DNA from: Chryseobacterium sp. W4I1
GTDB lineage: Bacteria > Bacteroidota > Bacteroidia > Flavobacteriales > Weeksellaceae
Length of the DNA: 64,000 nt
Direction: 5' to 3'
Assembly: GCF_030816115.1 (NCBI RefSeq)
Contig: NZ_JAUSXQ010000001.1
Coordinates: 2,232,001 to 2,296,000, forward strand
Below the pieces are notes generated by a model, which was given only the letters and a program-made list of their open reading frames with translations, was not told the DNA's origin and did not search any database. How positions within the stretch are numbered: position 1 is the stretch's first letter; every line of letters starts with the position of its first letter. Shown piece by piece: positions 9,541 through 18,272 of this stretch. The translations under genes and the position numbers were made by a program.

Positions 9541-9846
9541 ATGGACATATTACAAGGAAATCAACACGCAAACCCAGAGGATTTTTACAACTCTCTGAAG
9601 GAAAAACTGGAAGGTCACCACGACTTTCCCGAAGACTATTTATTTAAATTTATCATTCCAACAGATCAGGCAAAACTTACTGAAATTTATAAGGTTTTTG
9701 ACGGCATCAAGTTTACATTGGGAAACCGCGAAAGTAAAAACGGAAAATACACAGCGTGTAATATCAATGCATTCGTTCTGGATGCCAATCAGGTGGTGAC
9801 TATTTATAAAGAAGTAGCAAAAATAGAAGGCGTTATTCTATTATAG
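9541..9846 (+). CDS. DUF493 (YbeD-like) family protein
   Basis: Small cytoplasmic protein of 101 aa resembling the DUF493/YbeD family, with a ferredoxin-like ACT-type fold: DFPEDYLFKFIIPTD, KFTLGNRESKNGKYTACNI and VVTIYKEVAKIEGVILL. E. coli YbeD sits near lipoate ligation genes, but no such context exists here and the function is unknown. It is probably in one transcript with the DUF4197 gene and ends in a strong hairpin terminator 6 nt downstream. Confidence 0.8.
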   Translation: MDILQGNQHANPEDFYNSLKEKLEGHHDFPEDYLFKFIIPTDQAKLTEIYKVFDGIKFTLGNRESKNGKYTACNINAFVLDANQVVTIYKEVAKIEGVILL

Positions 9847-9851
9847 CAAAC

Positions 9852-9879
9852 AAAAAAGTCAGCTTTCGCTGACTTTTTT
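9852..9879. terminator. Bidirectional intrinsic terminator
   Basis: Perfect 12-bp stem (9852-9863 with 9868-9879) around a TTTC tetraloop. The outer six pairs are A/T, giving T-runs on both strands. It separates the convergent DUF493 and ArsC-like genes. Confidence 0.9.
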
Positions 9880-9895
9880 AGTATTTTTCTCTTTA

Positions 9896-10246
9896 TTATT
9901 TTTCAATAAAGAATTTCACATTTTCAATAGGTCTTCCCAGCATGGCTACAGATCCTTTGATCAGGATAGGCCGCTGTATCAGGGAAGGATTTTCAGACAG
10001 GATCTTGATCCATTCTTCTTCAGAATAATTTTTATCGGCATAATTTTCCAAATAAAGCTTATCTGTTTTTCTGATCATATGAAACACAGTCTGATTTAGC
10101 TTTTTCAGTACTGTTTTGATCTCTAAGACACTCAATGGATCTTCTACAATGTTGATGATCTCAAAAGGTACCCCGTTTTCATCCAGATACTCAAGAACAG
10201 CATTTGATTTCGAGCAATTTCCGTTATGTAAAACCTTAACCATCAT
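9896..10246 (-). CDS. ArsC/Spx-family thioredoxin-fold protein
   Basis: 116-aa member of the arsenate reductase ArsC family. It has the N-terminal active-site loop HNGNCSKSNAVLEYL (single Cys, no CXXC), a central helical part, and the C-terminal NPSLIQRPILIKGSVAMLGRP, which holds the conserved QRP and a GRP in the normal anion-binding region. True glutathione/glutaredoxin-dependent ArsC has three arginines near the end; here fewer are obvious, so it may be a YffB-like or general reductase rather than an arsenate enzyme. No ars genes are nearby. The start may be either of two consecutive Met codons. Confidence 0.8.
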   Translation of the reverse strand: MMVKVLHNGNCSKSNAVLEYLDENGVPFEIINIVEDPLSVLEIKTVLKKLNQTVFHMIRKTDKLYLENYADKNYSEEEWIKILSENPSLIQRPILIKGSVAMLGRPIENVKFFIEK

Positions 10247-10333
10247 AATGTAATCATTTAAAAAAATTAAACTCTTCTATCAAATTTAGGAAGAAATGAT
10301 TTCAAATCTGTCTTAAATTGTGATAAAAATTTG

Positions 10334-10948
10334 TTAAAACAAACCGTTTAGTTCTGCTTCGATCTTTTCAAGAATAAACCCGAAGTCTTCCGGCTTTTCC
10401 ACAAAATCCAGATCATCTACTTCAATCACCAGAAGTCTTCCTTCTGTATATTCGGAGATCCATTTTTCATATTTCTGATTCAGCTTTGAAAGGTATTCAA
10501 TACTGATGGATGCTTCATATTCTCTCCCTCTTTTGTAAATCTTTTTCACGAGGTTCGGAACATCAGATTTTAGATAAATCAACAGATCGGGCGCTGAAAC
10601 AAATGATTTCATCAGCCCAAAAACAGAGATATAGTTATTGAAATCCCTGTTTGAAAGAAGCTTCATATCATTCAGGTTTTCTGCAAAAATATGGGCGTCT
10701 TCATAGATGGTACGGTCCTGGATAATATTTTTACCACTTTCTCTGATCTCTTTTACCTGGCGGAATCTGCTTCCCAAAAAATAAATCTGCAGCGCAAAAC
10801 TCCATTTGCTCATGTCCGCATAAAAATCTTCAAGGTAAGGGTTATGGTCTACATCTTCAAACTGTGCATCCCATCCGTAATGCTTGGCAAGCATCGTAGT
10901 CAAAGTAGTTTTTCCTGCTCCAATATTTCCTGTAACTGCAATATGCAT
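10334..10948 (-). CDS. Deoxynucleoside kinase (dGK/dAK family)
   Basis: Salvage enzyme phosphorylating deoxynucleosides with ATP in the cytoplasm. P-loop GNIGAGKTTL at residues 7-16, the substrate region EDVDHNPYLEDFYAD, QIYFLGSRFRQ, the DRT motif in IIQDRTIYEDAHIFAENL, and the LID arginines in KRGREYEASISIEYL. The length of 204 aa is right for bacterial dAK/dGK. It starts 29 nt after the upstream hypothetical gene's stop and is probably co-transcribed with it. Base preference (adenine or guanine) cannot be told by eye. Confidence 0.92.
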   Translation of the reverse strand: MHIAVTGNIGAGKTTLTTMLAKHYGWDAQFEDVDHNPYLEDFYADMSKWSFALQIYFLGSRFRQVKEIRESGKNIIQDRTIYEDAHIFAENLNDMKLLSNRDFNNYISVFGLMKSFVSAPDLLIYLKSDVPNLVKKIYKRGREYEASISIEYLSKLNQKYEKWISEYTEGRLLVIEVDDLDFVEKPEDFGFILEKIEAELNGLF

Positions 10949-10977
10949 TATCCTAAGTATTTTTAATTTTAATTTCG

Positions 10978-11943
10978 CTAAACACCAACGGCCTGAACCT
11001 CGGAAGTTTCGTCGATCAGCTTCTGTAAAGTATGATCAGGAGCTTTTTCATCAGATCCTTTCTTTTCTTCTTCAGTTTTCTGTTCTTTTTCTCCAGCCGG
11101 TTTTTCAGATGATGGTTCTGTAACCTGTACAGCTTCCTGCTTCGTTTCGGGCTCTGCCTGTAGTTTAGTTTCCTTTATTTTTTCAAGGCTGTAAAGATAG
11201 AGTTTGTTCGCTTTGATTTCAAAATAAGAAAGGATGTTTTTATCCACAATTTGCGCCTCCTTATCTTCAAAAATTTTCACCATTCCTTTTTCGGGATCGT
11301 ATTTCAGGATTGAATTGTCAGCAACCACCAAAACAACGTCATTCTCTCTTCTAAACCTTTTTCCATTCTCCAATGGCGCTTCAAAAAGTTTTTCAAATTT
11401 CAGGGAATATACTCTGATATGCTTTCTGGTTAAAATATAGACTTTGGTTTCAAATACCAGCAGATCCATCAGATCATCAAAATTGACATCAAAAGGATAG
11501 GCATTAATTGTGGTGTCATTTCTGAAATTGTACTGGATAAGACGTTTTGTACTGTCATCCAGGAGCCAAAGCTGCTGAAGATCTTCTGCGTAAGCCATTT
11601 TTATAAATCCAAATTTTTGCTTAAAATCAACCTTCTGGATCTCATTCATATTCTGATCTACAAATTTCATTTCCTGAGCATTTTCCGAAAATAAGGCAAG
11701 ACTTAGCGGATTCTGCACAGATTGTATTTTATAAGGAACTGTCAGCATCATTTTACCGATCTGTTTTCCTAAAGAATCGTATTTTGTAAAACTGAAATCT
11801 TTGTTTTTGTAAATGTACAGGTATCCGTAATCATCTGCCAGCATATCCTTGGCCTCCTTCAGTTTCAAGGTATCAAAAGAGAGTGATTTCTGTGCTGGAA
11901 CGGTACAGAAAAGAAAGATGAGTATGATATAAAGTAGTTTCAA
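10978..11943 (-). CDS. Exported hypothetical protein with propeller-like repeats and charged tail
   Basis: No family recognised. A signal peptide (MKLLYIILIFLFCTVPAQ) leads into about 220 residues with repeating 'L-x-D / Y-x-K' strands (YGYLYIYKNKDFSFTKYDS, LWLLDDSTKRLIQYNF, LKYDPEKGMVKIFEDK), the texture of a WD/NHL-type beta-propeller. It ends in a highly charged Glu/Lys/Pro-rich tail (about residues 255-310) typical of a disordered linker. Gene neighbours suggest only co-transcription with the deoxynucleoside kinase, so a functional link is doubtful. Confidence 0.75.
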   Translation of the reverse strand: MKLLYIILIFLFCTVPAQKSLSFDTLKLKEAKDMLADDYGYLYIYKNKDFSFTKYDSLGKQIGKMMLTVPYKIQSVQNPLSLALFSENAQEMKFVDQNMNEIQKVDFKQKFGFIKMAYAEDLQQLWLLDDSTKRLIQYNFRNDTTINAYPFDVNFDDLMDLLVFETKVYILTRKHIRVYSLKFEKLFEAPLENGKRFRRENDVVLVVADNSILKYDPEKGMVKIFEDKEAQIVDKNILSYFEIKANKLYLYSLEKIKETKLQAEPETKQEAVQVTEPSSEKPAGEKEQKTEEEKKGSDEKAPDHTLQKLIDETSEVQAVGV

Positions 11944-12022
11944 AATCTATTTTGGTAAAGATAACTTTCCTAGGTGGAATGGCTGCAATTTACATACTTT
12001 TATTTGAATTTTAAATGATGAA

Positions 12023-13063
12023 TTACTTAACGTTAACTTCATAAATTTTCGCCCAGTTTTTCCCTGTTACCAGCATATTATCCCCTTTAAAAGCTACTCC
12101 ATTTAAAACATATTCACTATTTCCCTGATCATTCTCAGCCGTTAATTTCGTGAAATCAAGCTTCCCTACCGCTTCTCCGGTGGCAGGATCTATCTTCAGA
12201 ATAATTGGTTTGTGCCATACATTGGAATAAATGAAGCCGTTGTGGTATTCCAACTCATTAATATTATAGTAGGTTTCGGTATGTCCGGCAACGGCAACTG
12301 TTCTCACCACTTTCGAAGGATCGTTCACATCCAGAAAATACAGATTTTTTGAGCCGTCAGTTGCCACAAGGTTTTTCCCGTCGTAAGTTAACCCCCAGCC
12401 TTCTCCGATCACATTCGGTAAAGGAAACTGGGAAAGCTTTTTTAATGAATTTTTATCGTAAACAAAACCTATTTTATTTTTGTAGGTCAGCTGGTAAATT
12501 TTATCGCCTACAATAGCACAGCCTTCAGAGAAAACATCAGCAGGCTGCTTCTCTACAAGAGCCGGAGTTGCTGAACCTAAAGTATATTTTATGAGCTGGG
12601 AAGCTCCATCCAATCCGTCACTTTCATAAACAGTATTGCCTTCAACAAGAAATCCTTCAACAAAATTATGGGGATCGTGAGGATATTCTGCTACAATAGT
12701 ATAGGAAATATTCTGTTCAGGATTTTTTGCAAAAACATTGATGGTTGCATCCTGGTTTAGGGTTTCTCCGCTTTTGGTTTTAATGATAAAGGTAACGTCG
12801 TTATCTCCTAATGTGAAAAATTTGGGGTCTACGATTAAGTTTGAGGTTTCCTGATCACCAAAACTGATGGTAATGGTTTCCGCATTCTCTGTCACTTCTT
12901 TTGGAAGATTGAGCTGATCTCCGAAATGATAGCCTTTTCCCTCCTTTGAATTATTATAATCAGCCAGGGAATTGAGTATTTTCTCATTATTATTACATGA
13001 TGACAGCAGGAAAATTACTGCAAAACCGGCAATTATATTTCTTTTCAGGGCGTTCTTAATCAT
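12023..13063 (-). CDS. Glutaminyl-peptide cyclotransferase-like lipoprotein (copy 1)
   Basis: Lipoprotein (AVIFLLSSCNNNEKILN) with an Ig-like N-terminal stretch (about 50-120) and a five-bladed propeller of the plant-type glutamine cyclotransferase family (PF05096): PHDPHNFVEGFLVEGNTVYESDG, GEGWGLTYDGKNLVATDGS, LEYHNGFIYSNVWHKPIILKIDPATGEAVGKLDF. The conserved E of EGF and the NELE/WGL elements are present. Such enzymes form N-terminal pyroglutamate on exported peptides. It is 86 nt downstream of a very similar paralogue (13150-14172); many stretches are identical, so this is a tandem duplication. Peptide targets are unknown. Confidence 0.87.
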   Translation of the reverse strand: MIKNALKRNIIAGFAVIFLLSSCNNNEKILNSLADYNNSKEGKGYHFGDQLNLPKEVTENAETITISFGDQETSNLIVDPKFFTLGDNDVTFIIKTKSGETLNQDATINVFAKNPEQNISYTIVAEYPHDPHNFVEGFLVEGNTVYESDGLDGASQLIKYTLGSATPALVEKQPADVFSEGCAIVGDKIYQLTYKNKIGFVYDKNSLKKLSQFPLPNVIGEGWGLTYDGKNLVATDGSKNLYFLDVNDPSKVVRTVAVAGHTETYYNINELEYHNGFIYSNVWHKPIILKIDPATGEAVGKLDFTKLTAENDQGNSEYVLNGVAFKGDNMLVTGKNWAKIYEVNVK

Positions 13064-13096
13064 TCTTCAAAAATACTAAATTTTAGTCCTTAAATG

Positions 13097-13128
13097 AAAA
13101 TAGCGCTCCTGAGGAACGCTATTTTTTT
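13097..13128. terminator. Hairpin terminator between the two cyclotransferase genes
   Basis: Stem AAAATAGCG (13097-13105) with CGCTATTTT (13117-13125) enclosing a TCC/GGA inner pairing, followed by T's on the plus strand and a weaker T-rich run on the minus strand. It probably limits read-through between the tandem copies. Confidence 0.65.
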
Positions 13129-13149
13129 ATAGATAAAATCTTGATTTAA

Positions 13150-14172
13150 TTATTTGATCTGAACTTCATAGATCTTCGGCCAGTTTTTACCGGTTACCAG
13201 CATATTCTCACCTTTGAAAGTAATTCCGTTCAACACATCATCACTTCCCTTGGTATTCTGTTTTGCAATATCTGTAAAGTCAAATGTACCAACCACTTCT
13301 CCCGTTGCAGGATTGATCTTCAAAACAACAGGCTTCTGCCAGACGTTGGCATAGATAAATCCGTTGTGGTATTCCAATTCGTTCAGCTGATCGTAAATCT
13401 GTGAACTTCCTGCTACTGCCACATATTTGATCAGTTTTGAAGGGTTGTTGGCGTCCAGGAAATATAAAAGCTTGCTTCCGTCTGATGCAATAAGGTTCTT
13501 TCCGTCATACGTAAGTCCCCAGCCTTCACCCAGAACATTAGGATAAGCAAATTCTGAAAGCAGTTTCAAAGAACTTTTATCATAAATATAGCCTTTCTTG
13601 CTCTGCCATGTCAGCTGATATACTTTATCTCCTACAATGGTACTTCCTTCAGAAAAATCTTCCTGAGCCTGCTTTGTAGAAGCCAGCGGCGTTGTGGTTC
13701 CCAATGTATACTTTAGGATCTGGGAAGAACCGTTCTGCCCGTCACTTTCATAAATGGTATTTCCCTCAATCTGGAAACCCTGTACGAAATTTTTCGGATC
13801 GTGAGGGTATTCTGCAATAATCTGGTAGGCGATATTTTTTTCAGGATTTTTTGCAAACACATTGATGGTTGCATCCTGGTTAAGGGTTTTCCCTCCTTTC
13901 GTTTTGATATTAAAAGTAACGGCATTATCTCCTAGTGTGAAGAATTTAGGATCAACAGCTAAGCTGGAAGTTTCTTTATCTCCAAAGCTGATACTGATGC
14001 TTTCGGCATTTTCCGTCACCTCTTTTGGAAGTTCAAGTTTATCACCGAAATGATATCCTTTTTCTACCATTGAATTGTTGTATTCATTCAGCGTGCTCAG
14101 GATCTTTTCATCTTTGTTACAAGATGCCAGCATCAAAACAACTGCTAAACCTAGTATTATATTCTTTTTCAT
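13150..14172 (-). CDS. Glutaminyl-peptide cyclotransferase-like lipoprotein (copy 2)
   Basis: Paralogue of 12023-13063 with the same architecture: lipobox VVLMLASCNKDEKIL, an Ig-like region ending NVFAKNPEKNIAYQII, then the propeller with FVQGFQIEGNTIYESDGQNG, GEGWGLTYDGKNLIASDGS and NELEYHNGFIYANVWQKPVV. The key Glu in the first blade (EGF in copy 1) is Gln here (VQGF), the most obvious difference between the copies. If that residue is catalytic in the family, this copy may bind rather than cyclise. Upstream 14173-14353 holds no gene. Confidence 0.87.
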   Translation of the reverse strand: MKKNIILGLAVVLMLASCNKDEKILSTLNEYNNSMVEKGYHFGDKLELPKEVTENAESISISFGDKETSSLAVDPKFFTLGDNAVTFNIKTKGGKTLNQDATINVFAKNPEKNIAYQIIAEYPHDPKNFVQGFQIEGNTIYESDGQNGSSQILKYTLGTTTPLASTKQAQEDFSEGSTIVGDKVYQLTWQSKKGYIYDKSSLKLLSEFAYPNVLGEGWGLTYDGKNLIASDGSKLLYFLDANNPSKLIKYVAVAGSSQIYDQLNELEYHNGFIYANVWQKPVVLKINPATGEVVGTFDFTDIAKQNTKGSDDVLNGITFKGENMLVTGKNWPKIYEVQIK

Positions 14173-14353
14173 TGAATTTCTAAATATTTCCCCAAAAGTA
14201 GCAAATTTTATTCCTTATTGCCAATATTATCAGCAGGCTAAACAAATTGTAATATATAACCGTTGCTTCTTACATCGTAAATTCACTTCCCTGTTACTCA
14301 AAAGACATGATCTCACAGCAGATTTTTTGTTTAAGAGTAGAGTTGTAAATTTA

Positions 14354-14863
14354 TTATTGTTCCTGAGATTCAAAAGTATCTTTATTGATTTTCATATTAA
14401 TGGAAAGCCACAATTCATTATCAATACTCACTTCGCTCATCACGCCCAGATCTATCTCAAAGCCTACTTTTTTATAACATTCAATAGCTCCGGTATTCCA
14501 GTCGTATACATTCAGCTCCGCTGTCTTTCTGTGAAAATTTCTGAAGCCATATTTCAGCAGTTCCTGTACTGTTTTCTTTCCGTAACCTTTTCCTCTGTTG
14601 TTTTCGTCCCATATCAGAATTCTTCCAAGCAGAAAAGTGTCTTCTTTTAAAAAGATCTGGGCATGGCCGATCACATTTTGTTGTGTCTCATCATAAACCC
14701 TGAACATAAATCTGTTTTCATTATCCAAATCATTCTCCAACTGTTCTTCCGTCAGTGGAAAATGGTAGGCAGGACCCGCAAACTGAAGAAGAGCTCTTTT
14801 GTCTTTTATTTTAGAGATCAGTTCAAAAGAATCATTTATTTTAAAAGGCTGCAGCTTAATCAT
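14354..14863 (-). CDS. GNAT-family N-acetyltransferase (RimJ/RimL-like)
   Basis: 169-aa cytoplasmic acetyl-CoA-dependent acyltransferase. GNAT motif A is visible as GRILIWDENNRGKGYGKKTVQELLKYGF (R/Q-x-x-G-x-G/A loop), with the following strand KTAELNVYDWNTGAIECYKKVGFEIDLG typical of motif B. The acceptor substrate is unknown. It begins 6 nt after the stop of the SRPBCC gene and so ends a three-gene minus-strand operon with the CPA1 antiporter. Confidence 0.85.
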   Translation of the reverse strand: MIKLQPFKINDSFELISKIKDKRALLQFAGPAYHFPLTEEQLENDLDNENRFMFRVYDETQQNVIGHAQIFLKEDTFLLGRILIWDENNRGKGYGKKTVQELLKYGFRNFHRKTAELNVYDWNTGAIECYKKVGFEIDLGVMSEVSIDNELWLSINMKINKDTFESQEQ

Positions 14864-14869
14864 ACCGTT

Positions 14870-15295
14870 TTATTTTTTTACATATTCTTTCATGCTTTTT
14901 CCAATAATTTTATTCCAGCCTTCTGTAAAACTTGCTTTCGAAAAATTTTCGCCCAGACCTTCAAAACTTTCAACATTTTCATGAGTCAGTTTTACCAGCG
15001 TTCCAATATCTTCTTTCTGAAGTTCCCAGGTTACAGTAGTTACAGCATCTGACAGCTCGGGATATGACCAGGTATGCTTTAATTTTTCATTGGGAATAAT
15101 TTCCAGAATATGGCACTGATGGTGATATTTTTTTTCTTCACCGGGTTCATAGAAATTAAACTCTTTTCCTACTTCCAAGGTAAAATCCTGAATATCGAAA
15201 TACCAGGATTTCATTTTATTTTTATCAGTCAAAGCATTCCAGACTTTTTCAACCGGAGCATTTATTTTGTACTGAACAGTGATTGGTGTATTCAT
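14870..15295 (-). CDS. SRPBCC/AHSA1-type protein
   Basis: 141-aa helix-grip protein of the activator of Hsp90 ATPase homologue (AHSA1-like) group: TVQYKINAPVEKVWNALTDKNKMKSWYFD at the start, EVGKEFNFYEPGEEKKYHH in the middle, and the C-terminal helix GWNKIIGKSMKEYVKK. The start was placed at the ATG at 15295, ten nt after the antiporter stop; an upstream in-frame ATG (15361) would overlap the antiporter coding region by 56 nt and add a tail not belonging to the fold. Probably binds a small hydrophobic ligand. Confidence 0.82.
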   Translation of the reverse strand: MNTPITVQYKINAPVEKVWNALTDKNKMKSWYFDIQDFTLEVGKEFNFYEPGEEKKYHHQCHILEIIPNEKLKHTWSYPELSDAVTTVTWELQKEDIGTLVKLTHENVESFEGLGENFSKASFTEGWNKIIGKSMKEYVKK

Positions 15296-15305
15296 ACTAT
15301 CAGGT

Positions 15306-16919
15306 TTAACTATGAGAGAATCCGGTGATTTTTGCTTCATCAAAATCCAGCTGCATTTCAATAGTTCTCATCACATGATCATCAAAAATCTTCTCCCTTT
15401 TCATCCGGTGAAGCTCATTTCTCTGAGCCTGGATAATCTGCCGGAGTACTTCTTTATTTTCATTGATTGCATTCACATAATCTCCCGTGGAAGCCATACA
15501 TTGGGCTTTATCGGCCATCAGCATCATTTCGGTTTCCAGTTTGTGTTTCTGGTGTCGTACCAAAGTATTTTTCTCTGCCAGATCCGAAAAATCATTTTCC
15601 ATTTTATGCAGCGCAGTTTCTTTCAGTTTACGCATCAGGATCACTTCCTGTTTCTCTTCCGGCAATTCGCTTCCGGCATCATCTATTTTCAACCATTTTA
15701 AAATAGGCGTCAGCAATAATCCCTGTCCTACCAAGGTGATCAATATGATAACGAAAGTTACGAATAAAATAATATTACGGTGCGGAAAAGCTTCTCCATT
15801 TGGCAGAAATGCAGGAATTGAAAGTGCCGCAGCCAATGAAACTACCCCTCTCATGGCAGCAAAACTGATGATAAAAGGTTCCCGCCAGTCCGGTTTCGGA
15901 ATTTTTAATCTTAATTCTTTGGAACAGAGTCTTGGGAAATACATCACGGCATAACTATAAATTATTCTGGTAAAAATAATAGCTCCACCAATAACAACAC
16001 TGTAAAAGATCCCTTCTGAAATAGTATAGTCTTTCATTGCAGCCACTACGACAGGAAGTTCAAGTCCGATCAGGATAAAGATAATGGTGTTCATCAGGAA
16101 TATAAGAACACTCCAGACGTTTCCGGACTGTATCCTCGAGGTATGACTCAGGTAACAATGTGAATTATAAGACATTAAAAGCCCTCCGGCAACAACCGCC
16201 AATACTCCCGAAAAGTGGAAATGTTCCGCCCCTACATACATGATATACGGAACGATCAGTGTAATTACCGTGTCGATATTAGAATTGGATGGAATAATCC
16301 TTAGCAAAGCTCCAAACAGCAGTCCGACAGCGACACCAACCGCCACTCCACCAACGGCCATTGTAAAGAAATCCTGAATGGCATCTCTCCAGATAAACTG
16401 TCCTGAAATCACGGCTGCCAATGCAAATTTAAATACAATTAAGCTGGACGCATCGTTAATCAAACTTTCGCCCTCAAGAATACTGGTGATCTTTTTAGGG
16501 ATCTTCATATGTTTCAATACTGAAGTAGCTGCTACTGCATCCGGTGGAGAATTCACGCCTCCAAGCAGGAATCCCATCGCAACGGTAAGTCCCGGAATAA
16601 TAGAGGATGAAAGATAAGCCACAACAATAGAGGTCAGGAATACCAGTCCAAAAGCCATCGAAAAGATCTGCTTTCTCCATTTGTGAAAGTCCTGCCATGA
16701 CGTAAACCACGCAGCCTCGAAAAGAATCGGAGGAAGGAAGATAAGGAATACAAGATCGGGCTCTATTTCAATATGCGGCATTCCCGGAATCAGGCTGATC
16801 AGAAGACCTGCAATCACCAGAAAGATGGGATAAGCTACTTTCAGCTTTTGTCCTATCATTACCAATATCATTACAGATAGCAATACTGCAATGGATATTA
16901 TAACATAACTGTGAATCAT
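15306..16919 (-). CDS. CPA1-family Na+/H+ antiporter
   Basis: Inner-membrane cation/proton exchanger of 537 aa. About twelve hydrophobic helices occupy residues 1-415. Signature parts are LPPILFEAAWFTSWQDFHKW, GGVNSPPDAVAATSVLKHM (the ion-site Asp lies in SPPDAVA) and ILEGESLINDASSLIVFKFA (the ND pair). A charged cytoplasmic tail of about 115 residues follows (EEKQEVILMRKLKETALHKMENDF). The family maintains pH and sodium balance. First gene of the operon with the SRPBCC and GNAT genes. Confidence 0.93.
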   Translation of the reverse strand: MIHSYVIISIAVLLSVMILVMIGQKLKVAYPIFLVIAGLLISLIPGMPHIEIEPDLVFLIFLPPILFEAAWFTSWQDFHKWRKQIFSMAFGLVFLTSIVVAYLSSSIIPGLTVAMGFLLGGVNSPPDAVAATSVLKHMKIPKKITSILEGESLINDASSLIVFKFALAAVISGQFIWRDAIQDFFTMAVGGVAVGVAVGLLFGALLRIIPSNSNIDTVITLIVPYIMYVGAEHFHFSGVLAVVAGGLLMSYNSHCYLSHTSRIQSGNVWSVLIFLMNTIIFILIGLELPVVVAAMKDYTISEGIFYSVVIGGAIIFTRIIYSYAVMYFPRLCSKELRLKIPKPDWREPFIISFAAMRGVVSLAAALSIPAFLPNGEAFPHRNIILFVTFVIILITLVGQGLLLTPILKWLKIDDAGSELPEEKQEVILMRKLKETALHKMENDFSDLAEKNTLVRHQKHKLETEMMLMADKAQCMASTGDYVNAINENKEVLRQIIQAQRNELHRMKREKIFDDHVMRTIEMQLDFDEAKITGFSHS

Positions 16920-17119
16920 TTTGAGTCGTTTTTTTAAGTTGTTTTTTGAGTTTGAAATTGGCTAAACGCAGAGTGCTAAAGTTTTTCTACGTTCCAGTTG
17001 TTTTTCTTTTGTTGGTTTAACGCAAGCCGCAATTTTATCTAATGTGGGTGTTTTTAAGGCGCAAGAAAATTGAAGATTTCCGGCTATGCTTTTTACTTTT
17101 TTTCCCTTTTAGATTTTTA

Positions 17120-17149
17120 AACCTTATAGGTTTGAGAACCTATAGGGTT
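17120..17149. repeat. Short palindrome in the intergenic region
   Basis: Arms 17120-17132 (AACCTTATAGGTT) and 17137-17149 (AACCTATAGGGTT) pair at 12 of 13 positions around a TGAG loop. It is in the 261-bp gap 16920-17180, which otherwise has low-complexity T-rich DNA. It may be a terminator for the bestrophin gene or a REP-like intergenic repeat. Confidence 0.55.
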
Positions 17150-17180
17150 GGATTTTTATCTAAAGAATACAGTCTTTACC

Positions 17181-18185
17181 TTAAAGCACAATATTATTCT
17201 TTGGAGTAATGGCTGGCGGAAGGTCGGATTCATCCAGCATATCTCTCATATCAATCTCTATGGTACGGCTGATCTGGGTGATCGGCACGTCATTCGGGCT
17301 GCCTTCAAAAGGGTTTACTGAAGCTTCTCCTACACTGTCCAAAGTATGGAAACACCAGGTTACCATCAGTGAAAACGGAATATTAAACCATAATGTCCAG
17401 CCTTCCAGCATTGTTCCTTCTCCTAATTTATCAAGCTCTTTGAGTAATCCAAAAGGAACGAAAAGAATAAACAGCAATAGTAAATAGGTGGTGATGGATG
17501 AGAAGTTTCTCGGATAGGGAAAGTTTTTTATTCTTTCTGCTTTTCCCTGATCGTCCGTAAATTTTACGAGCTGCTGATTGATCTGTGTCCACTGAAAGTC
17601 ATTGATCTCTCCTCTGGCATAGGCATCGGATAATTCTTTGCTCTGGCTGGCCATAAGCTGGGTTGCCCTGTTTTTCTTGCTTAAAATATATTGAAGCTCG
17701 GTTTCGGAAAGATAATTTTTCAGTTCGTCATCCAGCTTTGTCAGTCTTTCCGGGATATCGTATTTCTTAGAATACTCGTCATACTGCGCTGTTCCCATAT
17801 TCTCCCAGGTTCTGGGCTCCCGAAGCTGAAAACGAAGTGCGGTAAGCCATGCATAATGACGGTGAAACATTTCTTTTACTTTTTCCGGATCTTTCCCTGA
17901 AAGTGCATCTCTCAGAATATATCCGAAACTGCGGCTGTCATTGATGATTGCTCCGTAGATCTGCCTGGCTTCCCACAGCCTGCTGTAACTTGCATTGTTT
18001 TTAAACCCTACAATAAAGGCAACCGCCGTTCCTAAAATGGCGATCGGCTGCCACGGAACGGAAAGGAATTTCCATCCTGAAAAATAGAGAACTGTCGGTA
18101 TGGCCGATAGTATCGTTAATACATAAATACTGCGTCTCGTCCAAACTGCGAACTCCAGCGCTCCAAATCTCTTTCCTGAATGCAT
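17181..18185 (-). CDS. Bestrophin-family anion channel
   Basis: 334-aa membrane protein of the bacterial bestrophin family (PF01062), a pentameric ion channel of the inner membrane. Recognisable parts are RSIYVLTILSAIPTVLYF (TM1), WQPIAILGTAVAFIVGFKNNASYSRLWEARQ (neck region with the FKNNASYSRLWEAR hallmark), and near the end the TM pair SSITTYLLLLFILFVPFGL and WTLWFNIPFSLMVTWCFHTLD followed by PFEGSPNDVPI. Bacterial homologues conduct cations or anions; selectivity cannot be predicted. It may be single-gene, with about 250 bp upstream of the antiporter operon. Confidence 0.92.
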   Translation of the reverse strand: MHSGKRFGALEFAVWTRRSIYVLTILSAIPTVLYFSGWKFLSVPWQPIAILGTAVAFIVGFKNNASYSRLWEARQIYGAIINDSRSFGYILRDALSGKDPEKVKEMFHRHYAWLTALRFQLREPRTWENMGTAQYDEYSKKYDIPERLTKLDDELKNYLSETELQYILSKKNRATQLMASQSKELSDAYARGEINDFQWTQINQQLVKFTDDQGKAERIKNFPYPRNFSSITTYLLLLFILFVPFGLLKELDKLGEGTMLEGWTLWFNIPFSLMVTWCFHTLDSVGEASVNPFEGSPNDVPITQISRTIEIDMRDMLDESDLPPAITPKNNIVL

Positions 18186-18272
18186 ATGTGTTTATTTATT
18201 TTTTATCTGTTGATTAATTTTATAAACTAACAGCTTTCTCTTCATCATGGCATCCGGCAAAAGCTGTCAATA

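Noticed and set aside
15296..15361. Longer start of the SRPBCC/AHSA1-like gene
   Set aside because: It overlaps the antiporter coding sequence by 56 nt; the internal ATG lies directly before the domain.
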